A stretch of 64,000 nt of DNA, from contig CALUYM010000004.1 in assembly GCA_944325035.1 (NCBI GenBank), forward strand, positions 1 through 64,000, in the 5' to 3' direction. A program made the position numbers and the translations under genes. The notes under the pieces were generated by a model. That model searched no databases and was not told where the DNA came from. It was given only the letters and a program-made list of their open reading frames with translations. This DNA is from an uncultured Anaeroplasmataceae bacterium. Its GTDB lineage: Bacteria > Bacillota_I > Bacilli_A > Acholeplasmatales > Anaeroplasmataceae. Position 1 is the stretch's first letter. Every line of letters starts with the position of its first letter. Below, one piece after another: positions 8,325 to 17,645 of this stretch.

Positions 8325-9475
8325 TATTTTTCGTCACCGCCGTATTCCTTAAGTAGTCTTTGAATAATCTCTTGATTTAACTCAAGAATTTCATCAATTG
8401 ATGGATTCTTTTCATCATAATTCTTATTCAGTTCTCTTTCTATAATTTTCTCAATATCTAAGAACTCAATTTTATCATTTAAGAATAAGCAAACTGCTGC
8501 TTCATTTGCAGCATTTAAAACAGCAGGATATAAACCACCTTTTTTTCCTGCAGCATATGCATAGCCTAGACACTTAAAGCGTTCTATACTAAGCGGTTCA
8601 AAATGAAGTGTCCCCAATTTAATCAAATCTAAGGAATTTCCTTTAAATTTAATATGATGTGGATATGTCAAAGCATAAATAATTGGTGCACGCATATCTG
8701 GTGTACTTAATAATGCTTTAACTCCAAAATCGTTATATTCTACCATCGAGTGAATAATGCTTTCTCGATGTAGTATCGTTTTTATTTTTTCATAAGGTAA
8801 TTTAAATAAATGATGTGCCTCGATTACTTCGAATCCCTTATTCATCATTGAAGCTGAATCAATTGTAATTTTAGCTCCCATTGACCAATTAGGATGGCAT
8901 AAAGCTTCATCTTTGGTCACTCCAACTAATTCTTCTCTTTTTTTATCACGAAACGACCCACCAGAAGCAGTTATAATTACTGACTTTACCTCTTCTATAT
9001 TTTCTCCCTGTAAACATTGCCATATAGCACTGTGTTCACTATCAATAGGATAGAGTTTTACTTGATATTCGTCAATTAAAGCATTAATTTGATCTCCGGC
9101 CATAACTAATGTTTCTTTATTGGCTAAAGCGATATTTTTTTTTGCCTTAATTGCAACTTCTGTAGGTTTTAATCCAACACTACCAACTAATGCATTAACT
9201 AATAACTCATTATCATAACGATGATACCTAGCTACTTCAATTAAACCACTATCTCCTATGCATTTGATACCATCAAATGCAGATTTTTCCATATTTTCTT
9301 TTGTACGATATGCAACTATTTCTGGTTTAAATTCAGCAATAATTGATTCACTCAATTCAAAGTCTCGTCCTACACTTAATCCAATAATTTTAAATTGGTC
9401 TGGATACTCTCTAATTACATCTAGAGTTTGAGTCCCAATTGAGCCACAAGCCCCAAGTAAGTATATATATTTCAT
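8324..9475 (-). CDS. dxr: 1-deoxy-D-xylulose 5-phosphate reductoisomerase
   Basis: Second enzyme of the MEP isoprenoid pathway, making 2-C-methyl-D-erythritol 4-phosphate with NADPH and a divalent metal. The 383-residue protein has the nucleotide motif GACGSIGTQT at 8-17, NKETLV at 119-124, the DSEHSA metal/substrate motif at 145-150, and the flexible-loop region with HPNWSMG. It sits between cdsA (12 bp gap) and rseP (1 bp overlap), and supplies the precursors that UppS in the same operon polymerises. Confidence 0.95.
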   Translation of the reverse strand: MKYIYLLGACGSIGTQTLDVIREYPDQFKIIGLSVGRDFELSESIIAEFKPEIVAYRTKENMEKSAFDGIKCIGDSGLIEVARYHRYDNELLVNALVGSVGLKPTEVAIKAKKNIALANKETLVMAGDQINALIDEYQVKLYPIDSEHSAIWQCLQGENIEEVKSVIITASGGSFRDKKREELVGVTKDEALCHPNWSMGAKITIDSASMMNKGFEVIEAHHLFKLPYEKIKTILHRESIIHSMVEYNDFGVKALLSTPDMRAPIIYALTYPHHIKFKGNSLDLIKLGTLHFEPLSIERFKCLGYAYAAGKKGGLYPAVLNAANEAAVCLFLNDKIEFLDIEKIIERELNKNYDEKNPSIDEILELNQEIIQRLLKEYGGDEK

Positions 9476-9487
9476 CTTAAATCCTTT

Positions 9488-10441
9488 CTACAATAGAACA
9501 AAGATTAGTAATAATGTTAAAGCTGCATAAATGGCAGAGTCAAGTCGGTCTAATACCCCTCCATGTCCAGGGAAAATATTACCATAATCTTTTAGTCCAA
9601 AAGTACGTTTTAATTTTGAAGCTACCAAATCACCAATTTGTCCACTAATTGACACAATAAGTGAAATCCCAATAATAGCAATCAGTTGATAGTACCATTG
9701 TAATGAATCAAAATTTCCTCCTCTCCAAAAAACAGCTTCTCCACCAAATAAAGTTGATAAGTTGTCTGGATTAAAGTAATTATGATTTCCAAACATATCG
9801 CCATAGAAGAAAGCGAATAAAGTACCTATTATCACAGCCACTGCGGAACCAGTGATAGCTCCTTCCCATGTTTTGTGTGGAGAAATTAATGGACACATCT
9901 TATGTTTACCAAATCTAGAACCACCTAGATATGCAAATACATCGGTCAAAATAGTAATTAAAAATAAATAAACAATATAGCGTAGACCTAAAAAACGTAA
10001 GATTGTTAAGGCTCCGAAGCATAAACCGGTATAACATATAGCAGTCAAAGCTTTTCCAATATCAGCCCCATTAAAATTATGACAAAAGACCATTAGACCA
10101 AACAATATAACCACAACTAATAAAAGCATAGGCAAGAAACCAATTTTTAAGTTTAGTAATTCTAATGTATGCGTAGAAATAGAATCACTAAAAACATTGC
10201 TATTAAAATTTGACCATTCCGTCAAGGCAGACATATAAATCAATGCCGATGCGATCATAATAAATGCTTTTACAATTTTAGGGAATTTTTTTTCTTTCTC
10301 GTATAATTTTATCATTTCAAAAGAAGCAATAATACAAAGTATTAGCATTAATAATTGAAATAATGTAAATAACTCTGGCACTATTAAAAGTGGTAAGAAA
10401 ATTGCAACTAAGACAATACCTGTAATTAAACGTTGTTTCAT
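9488..10441 (-). CDS. cdsA: Phosphatidate cytidylyltransferase
   Basis: Integral membrane enzyme that makes CDP-diacylglycerol from phosphatidate and CTP, the entry to phosphatidylglycerol and cardiolipin. The 317-residue product has about eight hydrophobic segments and the C-terminal CdsA signature: GDLVASKLKRxxGLKD, then the HGGxLDRxDS block. It has only a 2 bp gap to the upstream gene uppS, in the conserved uppS-cdsA-dxr-rseP order. Confidence 0.95.
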   Translation of the reverse strand: MKQRLITGIVLVAIFLPLLIVPELFTLFQLLMLILCIIASFEMIKLYEKEKKFPKIVKAFIMIASALIYMSALTEWSNFNSNVFSDSISTHTLELLNLKIGFLPMLLLVVVILFGLMVFCHNFNGADIGKALTAICYTGLCFGALTILRFLGLRYIVYLFLITILTDVFAYLGGSRFGKHKMCPLISPHKTWEGAITGSAVAVIIGTLFAFFYGDMFGNHNYFNPDNLSTLFGGEAVFWRGGNFDSLQWYYQLIAIIGISLIVSISGQIGDLVASKLKRTFGLKDYGNIFPGHGGVLDRLDSAIYAALTLLLIFVLL

Positions 10442-10443
10442 TT

Positions 10444-11175
10444 TTATTTCTCCTTCAAACCACCAAAACGACGGCTTCTTTTTTGATAACTTTCAATCGC
10501 TTTTAATAACTCATTTTTATCAAAATCCGGCCATAAGGTTTCAGTAAAATATAATTCAGCATAAGCAAGTTGTAATAATAAGAAATTAGAAATTCTTATC
10601 TCTCCACTCGTTCTAATTAAAAGATCAAGTGGTGGTAATTGAGATGTATATAAATAATTATAGACGGTTTGGTCATCTATTAAATCAAGATTCAATTTAC
10701 CATCTATTATTTCTTGATGCATCTTTTTAAATGCAGTATTTATTTCATCTAAGCTACCATAATCTATAGCTAAAACTAAATGTAAGCCTGTATGATTTTT
10801 GGTTTTCTCTTCAGTTTCAACCATATCTGCTAACATCTCTTTTGAAACTCTATCTCTACGCCCAATAAAAGATATTCGCACATTTGAATTAAACACTTTA
10901 TCTTTATATTTTCTAAAATAAGACAATGGTCTTTGCATAAGATAATTGACCTCTTTTTTTGGTCTAGACCAATTTTCCGTTGAAAAACAAAAAACAGTCA
11001 TGCACTTAATTCCAATTTTATTTGCATATTTAGCGATTTCTACTAAATTATTCGCACCATGTAAATGACCATATGTCCTCGGCATTAATCTTTTCTTAGC
11101 CCATCTACCATTACCATCTAAAATTATTGCAATATGCTCTGGGACACCTTTTTTTATAATATCTAATTCATTCAT
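10444..11175 (-). CDS. uppS: Isoprenyl transferase (undecaprenyl diphosphate synthase)
   Basis: Cis-prenyltransferase making the C55 lipid carrier for peptidoglycan and other wall polymers. The 243-residue sequence has the catalytic DGNGRWA (20-26), the FSTENW-type block near 80-85, and the C-terminal RTSGExRxSNFLLxQxxYxELYF motif. In that motif the usual Gln/Met after RTSGE is Ile here, a minor change. It is followed 2 bp later by cdsA and preceded by a membrane-protein gene 8 bp upstream instead of by frr directly. Confidence 0.95.
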   Translation of the reverse strand: MNELDIIKKGVPEHIAIILDGNGRWAKKRLMPRTYGHLHGANNLVEIAKYANKIGIKCMTVFCFSTENWSRPKKEVNYLMQRPLSYFRKYKDKVFNSNVRISFIGRRDRVSKEMLADMVETEEKTKNHTGLHLVLAIDYGSLDEINTAFKKMHQEIIDGKLNLDLIDDQTVYNYLYTSQLPPLDLLIRTSGEIRISNFLLLQLAYAELYFTETLWPDFDKNELLKAIESYQKRSRRFGGLKEK

Positions 11176-11183
11176 AATATCAC

Positions 11184-11879
11184 CTATGTTAGTTTCATAT
11201 TTGGGAAAAACAATTCTACTCTTGAATCAGGAAAGTATGAGTCAAAAAATCGACCAATAAATGTTATTGCTTCATTTCCACTTTGCCGCATATTATAGCG
11301 GAAAAGTACTCCAACAGTAAAAAATAAGTCTACTACAACTATAATTAAAAATATTGTTCCTAAAACTTTTATCGTTCGAGGTGCTAATTTTTCAATATAT
11401 TTAAATACAAGCGGATAGACAAATCGCATAATCAGGACACAACCAAATCCCCAAAATAAACAATATGGAATAGTTGTTCTACCATTTATATTTAAAAAAC
11501 GGTTGGAATAGTCCCATGACTTTGAACCTAAAATCATTTCTTGTAAAAAAGATAATGAATATTCTGCAACTCCGCCGACAACTGCACCTACTACAAATAT
11601 CTGCTTAGTAGTATTTAGTTTATGTAAAAAAATAATGATTGCACATAATCCAAATCCATAAACTGGATTAAATGGCAAAAAGAAACTTCCATTTCTGAAT
11701 TCAAAATAATTTTTTTTAAAAATAACTAAAAAAGTTTCCCACAAAGTTCCGGCTAAACCACCAATTAAGTAAGTAATCATAAGTTTATCCCAGCTAATTT
11801 TATAGATGTCTATATATTCTTTTTTCACTTTGTTTTTTGACCATAGATAATCAAAAATATCAAAATTATCTTTTTTCAT
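11184..11879 (-). CDS. Membrane protein of the putative ABC-transporter type IV (CmpB-like) family
   Basis: A 231-residue protein with about five membrane helices. It has the family-typical pattern GGLxGxLWE near 40-47, RNGSFFLPFNPVYGFG near 70-85, EYSLSFLQE near 115-123 and SWDYSNRFLNINGRTTIP near 131-148, all features of the PF06541 group found in many Firmicutes. The ABC-transporter label of that family is historical and there is no ATPase partner here. The start has AGGTG upstream. It probably leads the uppS-cdsA-dxr-rseP transcript, an unusual position. The role is unknown. Confidence 0.7.
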   Translation of the reverse strand: MKKDNFDIFDYLWSKNKVKKEYIDIYKISWDKLMITYLIGGLAGTLWETFLVIFKKNYFEFRNGSFFLPFNPVYGFGLCAIIIFLHKLNTTKQIFVVGAVVGGVAEYSLSFLQEMILGSKSWDYSNRFLNINGRTTIPYCLFWGFGCVLIMRFVYPLVFKYIEKLAPRTIKVLGTIFLIIVVVDLFFTVGVLFRYNMRQSGNEAITFIGRFFDSYFPDSRVELFFPNMKLT

Positions 11880-11974
11880 ATGGCACCTACTTTTCTACTA
11901 GTATAGTATATCATTTATAAAGTGAAAAATAAACGCTATTTTATCACATAATTTTCACATAAATTAATAAAAAA

Positions 11975-11994
11975 ACGAGTAGCAATCTACTCGT
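11975..11994 (-). terminator. Terminator after the YccF-like gene
   Basis: ACGAGTAG (11975-11982) pairs perfectly with CTACTCGT (11987-11994) around a CAAT loop and is followed on the minus strand by six Ts. It splits the rpsB-side genes from the uppS-side genes. The 230-bp gap 11880-12110 holds nothing else recognisable. Confidence 0.75.
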
Positions 11995-12110
11995 AATTTT
12001 AAAAAAATTTGAATTTATCGTGATACACCTTTAACTAAATTCCTTTTTAAACAAAGACAAGAAAAATAACATAAGTTACAAATAGAATAAATAAGTTTTT
12101 AAATTAATAC

Positions 12111-12467
12111 TTAATTTATATCTGCACCAAATGGCATAAGTGATAATTTGGCAAACTTAAATAGTTGAAAAGCTATAGGAATAGCTATAATTGTAACAAA
12201 ACAAATAATACCTGCAAAAAAATAAAACAAAGCTTGTTCCCATCCAAAAAATATAGCCCAAATAAGATTAGCAATTGGATGTTCAGCAAAATCAATATCG
12301 ACTTTTTTACCAAATGGCGCAATACCTAATTTAGCGAATTTAAAGGCTTGAAGACCAAAAGGTATGCCGATAATAGTTATACATAAAATTATACCAGCAA
12401 TAACATTGATTAGCCAAAGCCAAATTCCACAAAAAATAAACCATAAAATATTACCTATTAGTCTCAT
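12111..12467 (-). CDS. YccF-domain inner membrane protein
   Basis: A 118-residue protein made of two copies of the YccF unit, each with a hydrophobic helix followed by an (I/A)IP(F/I)xxQxFKFAKLxxxPFG block (about residues 32-54 and 92-114). YccF proteins are membrane proteins of unknown function. The start at 12467 is chosen because GGAGG lies 9 nt upstream; an upstream start at 12518 would include untranslated leader. The gene lies 58 bp after frr and before a strong terminator. Confidence 0.8.
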   Translation of the reverse strand: MRLIGNILWFIFCGIWLWLINVIAGIILCITIIGIPFGLQAFKFAKLGIAPFGKKVDIDFAEHPIANLIWAIFFGWEQALFYFFAGIICFVTIIAIPIAFQLFKFAKLSLMPFGADIN

Positions 12468-12525
12468 AAAATAAAACCTCCGTACTTTTATTATAAAAAT
12501 ACGGAGATAAATAGTCAATATTTCT

Positions 12526-13071
12526 TTAGATACTCATTAATTCTTCTTCTTTTTGTTTAGTAATTTTTTCAATTTCTTGAATCTTTTTATCTGTTAATTT
12601 TTGAACATCTTCTAAATAATTTTTTTCATCATCTTCAGGTAAATCAAGTTTTTTCAAAGCTTCATTACCATCACGACGACAATTACGAACAGCAACTTTT
12701 GCTTCTTCTGATAATTTTCCAACAACCTTTACTAATTCACGACGTCTTTCTTGTGTCATTGGAGGTAACACAATGCGGATACCAGTAGCATCTACTTGAG
12801 GATTTAATCCTAAGTTAGCTTGAGAAATAGCTGTTTGAATATCTTTTAAAGTTGAACGATCAAATGGTTTAATATAAAGTTGAGTAGCTTCTGGTGTTGA
12901 AATTGCTGACATTTGCTTTAATTGTGTAGGAACACCATAGTAATCAACGAAAACTGAATCTAAAATGGCAGGATTAGCACGTCCAGTACGAACTTGTGCC
13001 AATTCATGTTGATATGCGTTAATCGATTTATTCATTTTTTCTTCAGTTTCTAATAAAATCATATCTGGCAT
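12526..13071 (-). CDS. frr: Ribosome recycling factor
   Basis: Splits post-termination ribosomes together with EF-G. The 181-residue product is of normal length and has the three-helix-bundle pattern with VRTGRANPAILD near 30-41, VDYYGxPTxL near 45-54, the DRSTLKDI block and the C-terminal LTDKKIQEIEKI. The ATG at 13071 follows AAGGAGGA by 7 nt, so the in-frame upstream Met at 13089 is rejected. It is 20 bp downstream of pyrH in the conserved order. Confidence 0.96.
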   Translation of the reverse strand: MPDMILLETEEKMNKSINAYQHELAQVRTGRANPAILDSVFVDYYGVPTQLKQMSAISTPEATQLYIKPFDRSTLKDIQTAISQANLGLNPQVDATGIRIVLPPMTQERRRELVKVVGKLSEEAKVAVRNCRRDGNEALKKLDLPEDDEKNYLEDVQKLTDKKIQEIEKITKQKEEELMSI

Positions 13072-13091
13072 AAAAAAATCCTCCTTCAATA

Positions 13092-13802
13092 TTAGTTATT
13101 TGATACATGAGTACCAATTTTTTCACCCTTTACTGCTTTAACAATGTTACCATCCTTATTCATATTAAATACGATTAATTCCATTCCATTATCACGACAA
13201 AGGCTAGCAGCCGTTGAATCCATTACGGCTAAATTTTTATTTAAAATTTCTGAGAAAGTAAGTTCTTCGTACATTTTAGCATCTTTATTTAAACGTGGGT
13301 CTGAGTCATAAACACCTTCGGTACCATTTTTAGCCATCAAAACAACATTGGCTCCTATTTCTGTAGCACGCAATACAGATGCCGTATCAGTTGAAAAATA
13401 TGGTGCTCCTAATCCACCGGCGAAAATACAAACTCGTCCCTTTTCTAAGTGACGAATTGCACGTCGACGAATGTATGGTTCTGCAACTTCTTGAATTTCA
13501 AGTGCGCTTAATACACGTGTAGGAACTCCTTCACCTTCTAATGCATCTTGTAAGGCCAAAGCATTCATAATAGTTGCAAGCATTCCCATATAATCAGCTT
13601 GAGCTCGTTCCATTCCTAGACCTTCGGCAGTTTTTCCACGCCAAATATTTCCACCACCGCATACAATACCAATCTCACAGCCAAGTTCATAAATTTCTTT
13701 AATTTGTTTAGCTGTTTCTTTTACTGTAGCTGGATTTATTCCATATTCAGTTTCACCTTTTAAGGCTTCACCACTTAACTTTAATAATACTCTTTTGTAC
13801 AT
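13092..13802 (-). CDS. pyrH: Uridylate kinase
   Basis: UMP kinase of the amino-acid-kinase fold, making UDP for nucleotide and wall precursors. The 236-residue sequence starts with the KLSGEALxG nucleotide motif, has CGGGNIWRG near 48-56, [11 protein letters not shown] near 132-142 and the [13 protein letters not shown] segment near 165-177. It lies between tsf (62 bp, with a terminator) and frr (20 bp). Confidence 0.96.
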   Translation of the reverse strand: MYKRVLLKLSGEALKGETEYGINPATVKETAKQIKEIYELGCEIGIVCGGGNIWRGKTAEGLGMERAQADYMGMLATIMNALALQDALEGEGVPTRVLSALEIQEVAEPYIRRRAIRHLEKGRVCIFAGGLGAPYFSTDTASVLRATEIGANVVLMAKNGTEGVYDSDPRLNKDAKMYEELTFSEILNKNLAVMDSTAASLCRDNGMELIVFNMNKDGNIVKAVKGEKIGTHVSNN

Positions 13803-13836
13803 ATTTTTACTCCTTACTCTCGTGTTTTTTTAAAAA

Positions 13837-13858
13837 AGGAGCAAACGAAGTTGCTCCT
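13837..13858 (-). terminator. Terminator after tsf
   Basis: The stem AGGAGCAA / TTGCTCCT with a 6-nt loop, followed on the minus strand by TTTTTT, lies 6 bp after the tsf stop. It probably attenuates read-through into pyrH-frr. Confidence 0.85.
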
Positions 13859-13864
13859 AAATTA

Positions 13865-14770
13865 TTACTTAGTTAAACCAGCTTGAGCAGCAACTTCCGC
13901 AGCGAAGTCAACAACTTCTTTTTCAATACCTTCACCAACAGCTAAACGTGTAAATGATGTAACAGTTGATTTAGTATGAGAAAGATAAACACTTACTGTT
14001 TCGTCTGGATTTTTAACGAATGGTTGATCTAATAAACAAATTTCTTTTAAATACTTAGCTAAACGACCTGGTACAATCTTATCAGCAATAATTTGTTCAG
14101 GCTTTGGTTTAGCAGACTCTGCATTTTCATTTAAAGCTTCAGTTAAAATAATAGCTCTTTCCTTTTCAACAGTTTCTGGAGAAATTTCATCTTGAGAAAC
14201 GTATTGAGGTTGGTTAGCAGCAACATGCATTGCAATATCCTTAGCAACTTCTTCAGAAGCATTATCAAGAACAGCTACAACAACAATTCTACCACCCATA
14301 TGCTTATATGCACCAAATGTTTGAGCATCAGTTTTAACAATTCTTTGAACACGACGTAAAGAAATCTTTTCACCGATGATAGCAGATTCTTCAAGAATGT
14401 AAGTTTCAAGAGACTTACCTTCTACATCTACTTTTAATGCTTCTTCAGTATTAACAGCACTTGAGTTAATAATTGCTTTACCAACATTTGATAATAAGTT
14501 TAAGAATTTGTCATTCTTAGCAACGAAGTCAGTTTCTGAATTCAATTCAAATACTACAGCTTCATTACCGTTAACTTCGATTGAGCATAGACCTTCAGCA
14601 GCAACTCTTGAAGATGCTTTCTTTTCAGCCTTAGCAATACCTTTTTCACGTAACCAAACAATAGCCTTTTCCATATCGCATTCACAAGCTTCTAGAGCTT
14701 TTTTGCAATCCATCATACCAGCCATTGTTCTATCACGTAGTTCTTTTACTAGTTGTGGTGTAACTTTCAT
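13865..14770 (-). CDS. tsf: Translation elongation factor Ts
   Basis: Guanine-nucleotide exchange factor for EF-Tu. The 301-residue protein has the N-terminal UBA-like domain (LVKELRDRTMAGMMDCKKALE, positions about 7-27), the VAAEGL strand, the ELNSETDFVAKNDKF motif that contacts EF-Tu near 74-88, and two core repeats (HVAANQPQYV near 183-192). The canonical RTGAGMMD reads RTMAGMMD. Its ATG, with AGGAGG upstream, is 17 bp after rpsB. Confidence 0.96.
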   Translation of the reverse strand: MKVTPQLVKELRDRTMAGMMDCKKALEACECDMEKAIVWLREKGIAKAEKKASSRVAAEGLCSIEVNGNEAVVFELNSETDFVAKNDKFLNLLSNVGKAIINSSAVNTEEALKVDVEGKSLETYILEESAIIGEKISLRRVQRIVKTDAQTFGAYKHMGGRIVVVAVLDNASEEVAKDIAMHVAANQPQYVSQDEISPETVEKERAIILTEALNENAESAKPKPEQIIADKIVPGRLAKYLKEICLLDQPFVKNPDETVSVYLSHTKSTVTSFTRLAVGEGIEKEVVDFAAEVAAQAGLTK

Positions 14771-14787
14771 GTTATCCTCCTAAAAAA

Positions 14788-15651
14788 TTACTTAGTTTCT
14801 TCAGTCTTTTGAGCCTTTGGAGCTTGATTATTCTTATTGAATGGTCTCTTAGCACCTGGCTTTTTGTCACCCTTAGGTTGACGAGGACGGAAATCCTTCT
14901 TAGGTTGTTCTTTATTGATTTCTTCTGATAAATTTACAGTTTCATCTTCGAACTTTTCAACAACTCCACCGTTAGCTTCGATAACAGCGTTGTTCATAAC
15001 CCATGTAACTAACTTAACTGCACGAATTGCATCATCATTAGCAGGAATTACATAGTCTACATCATCTGGGTCACAGTTTGTATCTACAATTCCAAATACA
15101 GGAATGTTTAATTTACGAGCTTCTAAAATTGCATTGTGTTCCTTACGAGGATCAACGATGAATAATGCTTGAGGAAGGCTCTTCATTTCCTTAATACCAC
15201 CAAGGTTCTTTTCTAGCTTTTCTCTTTCATTAGCTAGCTTAGCAACTTCCTTCTTAGTAATCTTGATTTGATCAATAACACCTTCATTGAACATCTTATC
15301 AAGATCATTTAATCTCTTAATACGTTTTTTAATAGTTTTGAAGTTAGTTAAAGTACCACCTAACCAACGGTTATTGCAGTAAAATTGACCACTTCTTAAA
15401 GCTTCTTCCTTAACAGCATCTTGAGCTTGTTTCTTAGTACCTACGAAAAGTACCTTTCCATCATTCTTAACGATATCTAAAAGTACTTGATAAGCCTTTT
15501 CAATTTCGTTAGCTGTTTTTTGTAAGTCAATGATATAAATACCATTTCTTGATGTGTAGATGTACTTAGCCATCTTAGGGTTCCATCTACGAGTTGCGTG
15601 TCCAAAGTGAACACCAGACTCTAATAATTGTTTCATTGAAACTACTGACAT
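14788..15651 (-). CDS. rpsB: 30S ribosomal protein S2
   Basis: Ribosomal protein S2, 287 residues. The core has [37 protein letters not shown] and [11 protein letters not shown]. The last ~50 residues (from about 240) form an acidic then Lys/Pro/Gln-rich tail not present in the ~246-residue Bacillus protein. It has a classic promoter and a structured leader in the 250-bp gap upstream, and is followed by tsf after 17 bp. Confidence 0.96.
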   Translation of the reverse strand: MSVVSMKQLLESGVHFGHATRRWNPKMAKYIYTSRNGIYIIDLQKTANEIEKAYQVLLDIVKNDGKVLFVGTKKQAQDAVKEEALRSGQFYCNNRWLGGTLTNFKTIKKRIKRLNDLDKMFNEGVIDQIKITKKEVAKLANEREKLEKNLGGIKEMKSLPQALFIVDPRKEHNAILEARKLNIPVFGIVDTNCDPDDVDYVIPANDDAIRAVKLVTWVMNNAVIEANGGVVEKFEDETVNLSEEINKEQPKKDFRPRQPKGDKKPGAKRPFNKNNQAPKAQKTEETK

Positions 15652-15688
15652 ATTATATTTTCCTCCATTTTATTTTGTTATTACCTCT

Positions 15689-15747
15689 GTCTTTTTCATC
15701 GCTAAGACCGCCCCAATATTATGGACTAGACGGTGAGCTCAAAAGAC
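15689..15747 (-). ncRNA. Structured 5' leader of rpsB (candidate S2 autoregulatory leader)
   Basis: Between promoter and start codon the minus strand holds a GC-rich block in otherwise AT-rich DNA. GTCTTTT (plus 15741-15747) pairs with AAAAGAC (plus 15689-15695), enclosing ACCG / CGGT and a GGGGC run. Such leaders bind S2 in several bacteria. Assignment to that class is by position and structure only; a covariance-model search was not possible. Confidence 0.5.
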
Positions 15748-15772
15748 ATGTGTATTTTTTAATGCCTTTAGT

Positions 15773-15801
15773 ATTTTACAATAGTTATTTTTGATTGTCA
15801 A
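15773..15801 (-). promoter_or_regulatory. rpsB-tsf promoter
   Basis: Perfect -35 TTGACA (15796-15801), 17-bp spacer, -10 TAAAAT (15773-15778) on the minus strand, giving a leader of about 115 nt before rpsB. Confidence 0.85.
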
Positions 15802-15876
15802 GCAAAGCTATTTATTTTTTTGTAAAATTATTTAAGAAATCAATTTGTTATTTATTTTGTATCACCTTATAAAAAA

Positions 15877-15898
15877 ACTCGTCAAGTTAGTGACGAGT
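15877..15898 (-). terminator. Terminator after the lipoprotein gene
   Basis: ACTCGTCA (15877-15884) pairs with TGACGAGT (15891-15898) and is followed by seven Ts on the minus strand, directly after the lipoprotein stop. Confidence 0.85.
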
Positions 15899-15902
15899 AA
15901 AT

Positions 15903-16607
15903 TTATTTAATTCTACCATAAGCATCTTGAGTCCAATCAATTAATGTCGGTTTTAAAGATTCAGCAGTAGGATCATTAAAAGTATATTTTGTTTGATAGT
16001 TAGAATCTTCATTATTTAGAGAATAATTAGTAACTATTACACGCACTGGAACAATTACATAAGTATATAATACTGCATTAGACTCAACTGTTTCATCAGT
16101 ATCCTTATAATAATTAAAACGAAGTGGCATATATTCAATAAATAAACCAATATTATCTTCTGAAGCAATTTCTTGTTCAACTGACCAAGCTGTTTGAACA
16201 CTATAACCAGATGGCAATAAAGCGTTTAATTCTTCTTTATTATCATTTACCGTTGTTGCTATAGCATCTTGAAAAGAAGTTAGTTCATAATATCTTGGAC
16301 TTGCATATGTTAATCTAATTTTTCCTTCTTTATTTAAATTTTTTGGAATAGCTACAAAATGCGATTTGATTAAGTTTGAAGCATCTTTTGGAGCCGAAAG
16401 AGTAAAATGTGCTCCTTCAAATGAACCACTTTCAGGTAAATTAAGCGCTACATCATTATATTCTACTTTGTTATCTTGATAAAACCATTCTGCACCTAAA
16501 CGTTCCGTTTGTGAATTTTTATCAATTGTAGCTGATTTAGAATTTGAACATGATGCAACAGCTAGTAATGAAGCTGAAACAGCTAAAACTGGTAATATTT
16601 TTTTCAA
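15903..16607 (-). CDS. Predicted lipoprotein of unknown function
   Basis: A 234-residue protein with a lipoprotein signal peptide: MKKI start, hydrophobic core, and a VASC lipobox with Cys20 as the lipidated residue, followed by a Ser/Asn/Lys linker. The mature part is a soluble, probably beta-rich extracellular domain with no family I recognise. It is monocistronic with its own terminator, between rpsB and xerC. No enzyme motif or binding-protein pattern is visible, so only surface location is claimed. Confidence 0.75.
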   Translation of the reverse strand: MKKILPVLAVSASLLAVASCSNSKSATIDKNSQTERLGAEWFYQDNKVEYNDVALNLPESGSFEGAHFTLSAPKDASNLIKSHFVAIPKNLNKEGKIRLTYASPRYYELTSFQDAIATTVNDNKEELNALLPSGYSVQTAWSVEQEIASEDNIGLFIEYMPLRFNYYKDTDETVESNAVLYTYVIVPVRVIVTNYSLNNEDSNYQTKYTFNDPTAESLKPTLIDWTQDAYGRIK

Positions 16608-16718
16608 AATAAATCATCCTTTCTTTGAAAGATACGTGAAGTATTATACCATAGTTATTTTTAAAAATAAAGTTTTTTTTCTTTTACAATAAACTCATTT
16701 AACCTTTATTATTTAATA

Positions 16719-17645
16719 TTACTTTGTCAAATCTTTTTTTGCTCTTGGATGTGATAAAGCATATTCAGATTTTATCTTTTCGACACTAACATGAGTATAG
16801 ATTTGAGTTGTAGATAAATTTTCATGACCAAGTAATTCTTGTACAGTTCTTAAGTCTGCTCCATTATCAAGCAAGGCAGTAGCAAAACTATGTCTAAGCA
16901 TGTGGGGAGAAATCTTGTGTGTTTCTCCCATTTTTTGTATTATTGAATTTAAAATAACTCTAACACCACGTGGAGTCAAAGGGTTTCCTTTATTGTTTAA
17001 AAATACAATCCGACATTCTTTATCATTTCCCTTTTGTAAAAGTGTTATTCGATAATTACTTAAATATGTTTTTAAATCTTCTTCTAAGCCCTCATACATC
17101 ACTACAATCCGTTCTTTATCACCTTTGCCAACAATATTTATAGTTTCATTTTTTAAATCTATTTGTTTGATTTCTAAATTACATAATTCTGAAACTCGTA
17201 ATCCACAAGCATATAATATTTCAATGATTAAGTAGTTTCTAAAACCAAGTGGTGTTGTCTTATCAATAGAAGATAATAAATTTTTAATCTCATCATTTTT
17301 AAGTAAACTAGGTAATCTCTTAGGCTTTTTCATAGATTCAATATTAGAAAAATAGTTATCTTCTACTATTTCTTGTCTAACTAAATAGTCATAAAATGTA
17401 CGCAAAGAAGCAAGTTTACGATTTATACTTGTACTAGCTAAACCCTGATTTGACATATAGATTAAGTAGTTCTTACATGGTCTATTATTCCTTAACCGTA
17501 AGATTGATGGAGCCATTTTTTCACCCTTTACAAATTCTATAAAATCCTCAATATCACGTTTATAACTAACAATTGTATAATCGCTATAGTTTTTCAAGCT
17601 AAATAAATAATCTAAAAAATTGTGTAAAGCTTCATTGTCAGTCAT
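16719..17645 (-). CDS. xerC: Tyrosine recombinase XerC
   Basis: Site-specific recombinase for chromosome-dimer resolution. The 308-residue protein has a SAM-like N-terminal DNA-binding domain (about 1-90) and the catalytic set Arg150 (CGLRVSEL), Lys174, His248 and Arg251 (HMLRH), His274 (LLGHE), and the nucleophile Tyr283. The trmFO-xerC pair is the Bacillus order, so this is the housekeeping enzyme and not a phage integrase. Its ATG lies inside the end of trmFO (8 bp overlap). XerD is the alternative. Confidence 0.88.
   Translation of the reverse strand: MTDNEALHNFLDYLFSLKNYSDYTIVSYKRDIEDFIEFVKGEKMAPSILRLRNNRPCKNYLIYMSNQGLASTSINRKLASLRTFYDYLVRQEIVEDNYFSNIESMKKPKRLPSLLKNDEIKNLLSSIDKTTPLGFRNYLIIEILYACGLRVSELCNLEIKQIDLKNETINIVGKGDKERIVVMYEGLEEDLKTYLSNYRITLLQKGNDKECRIVFLNNKGNPLTPRGVRVILNSIIQKMGETHKISPHMLRHSFATALLDNGADLRTVQELLGHENLSTTQIYTHVSVEKIKSEYALSHPRAKKDLTK

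Noticed and set aside
16719..17645. Tyrosine recombinase as a sign of a mobile element
   Set aside because: It overlaps trmFO in the standard Bacilli order, no att repeats or phage genes are near, so it is housekeeping XerC.
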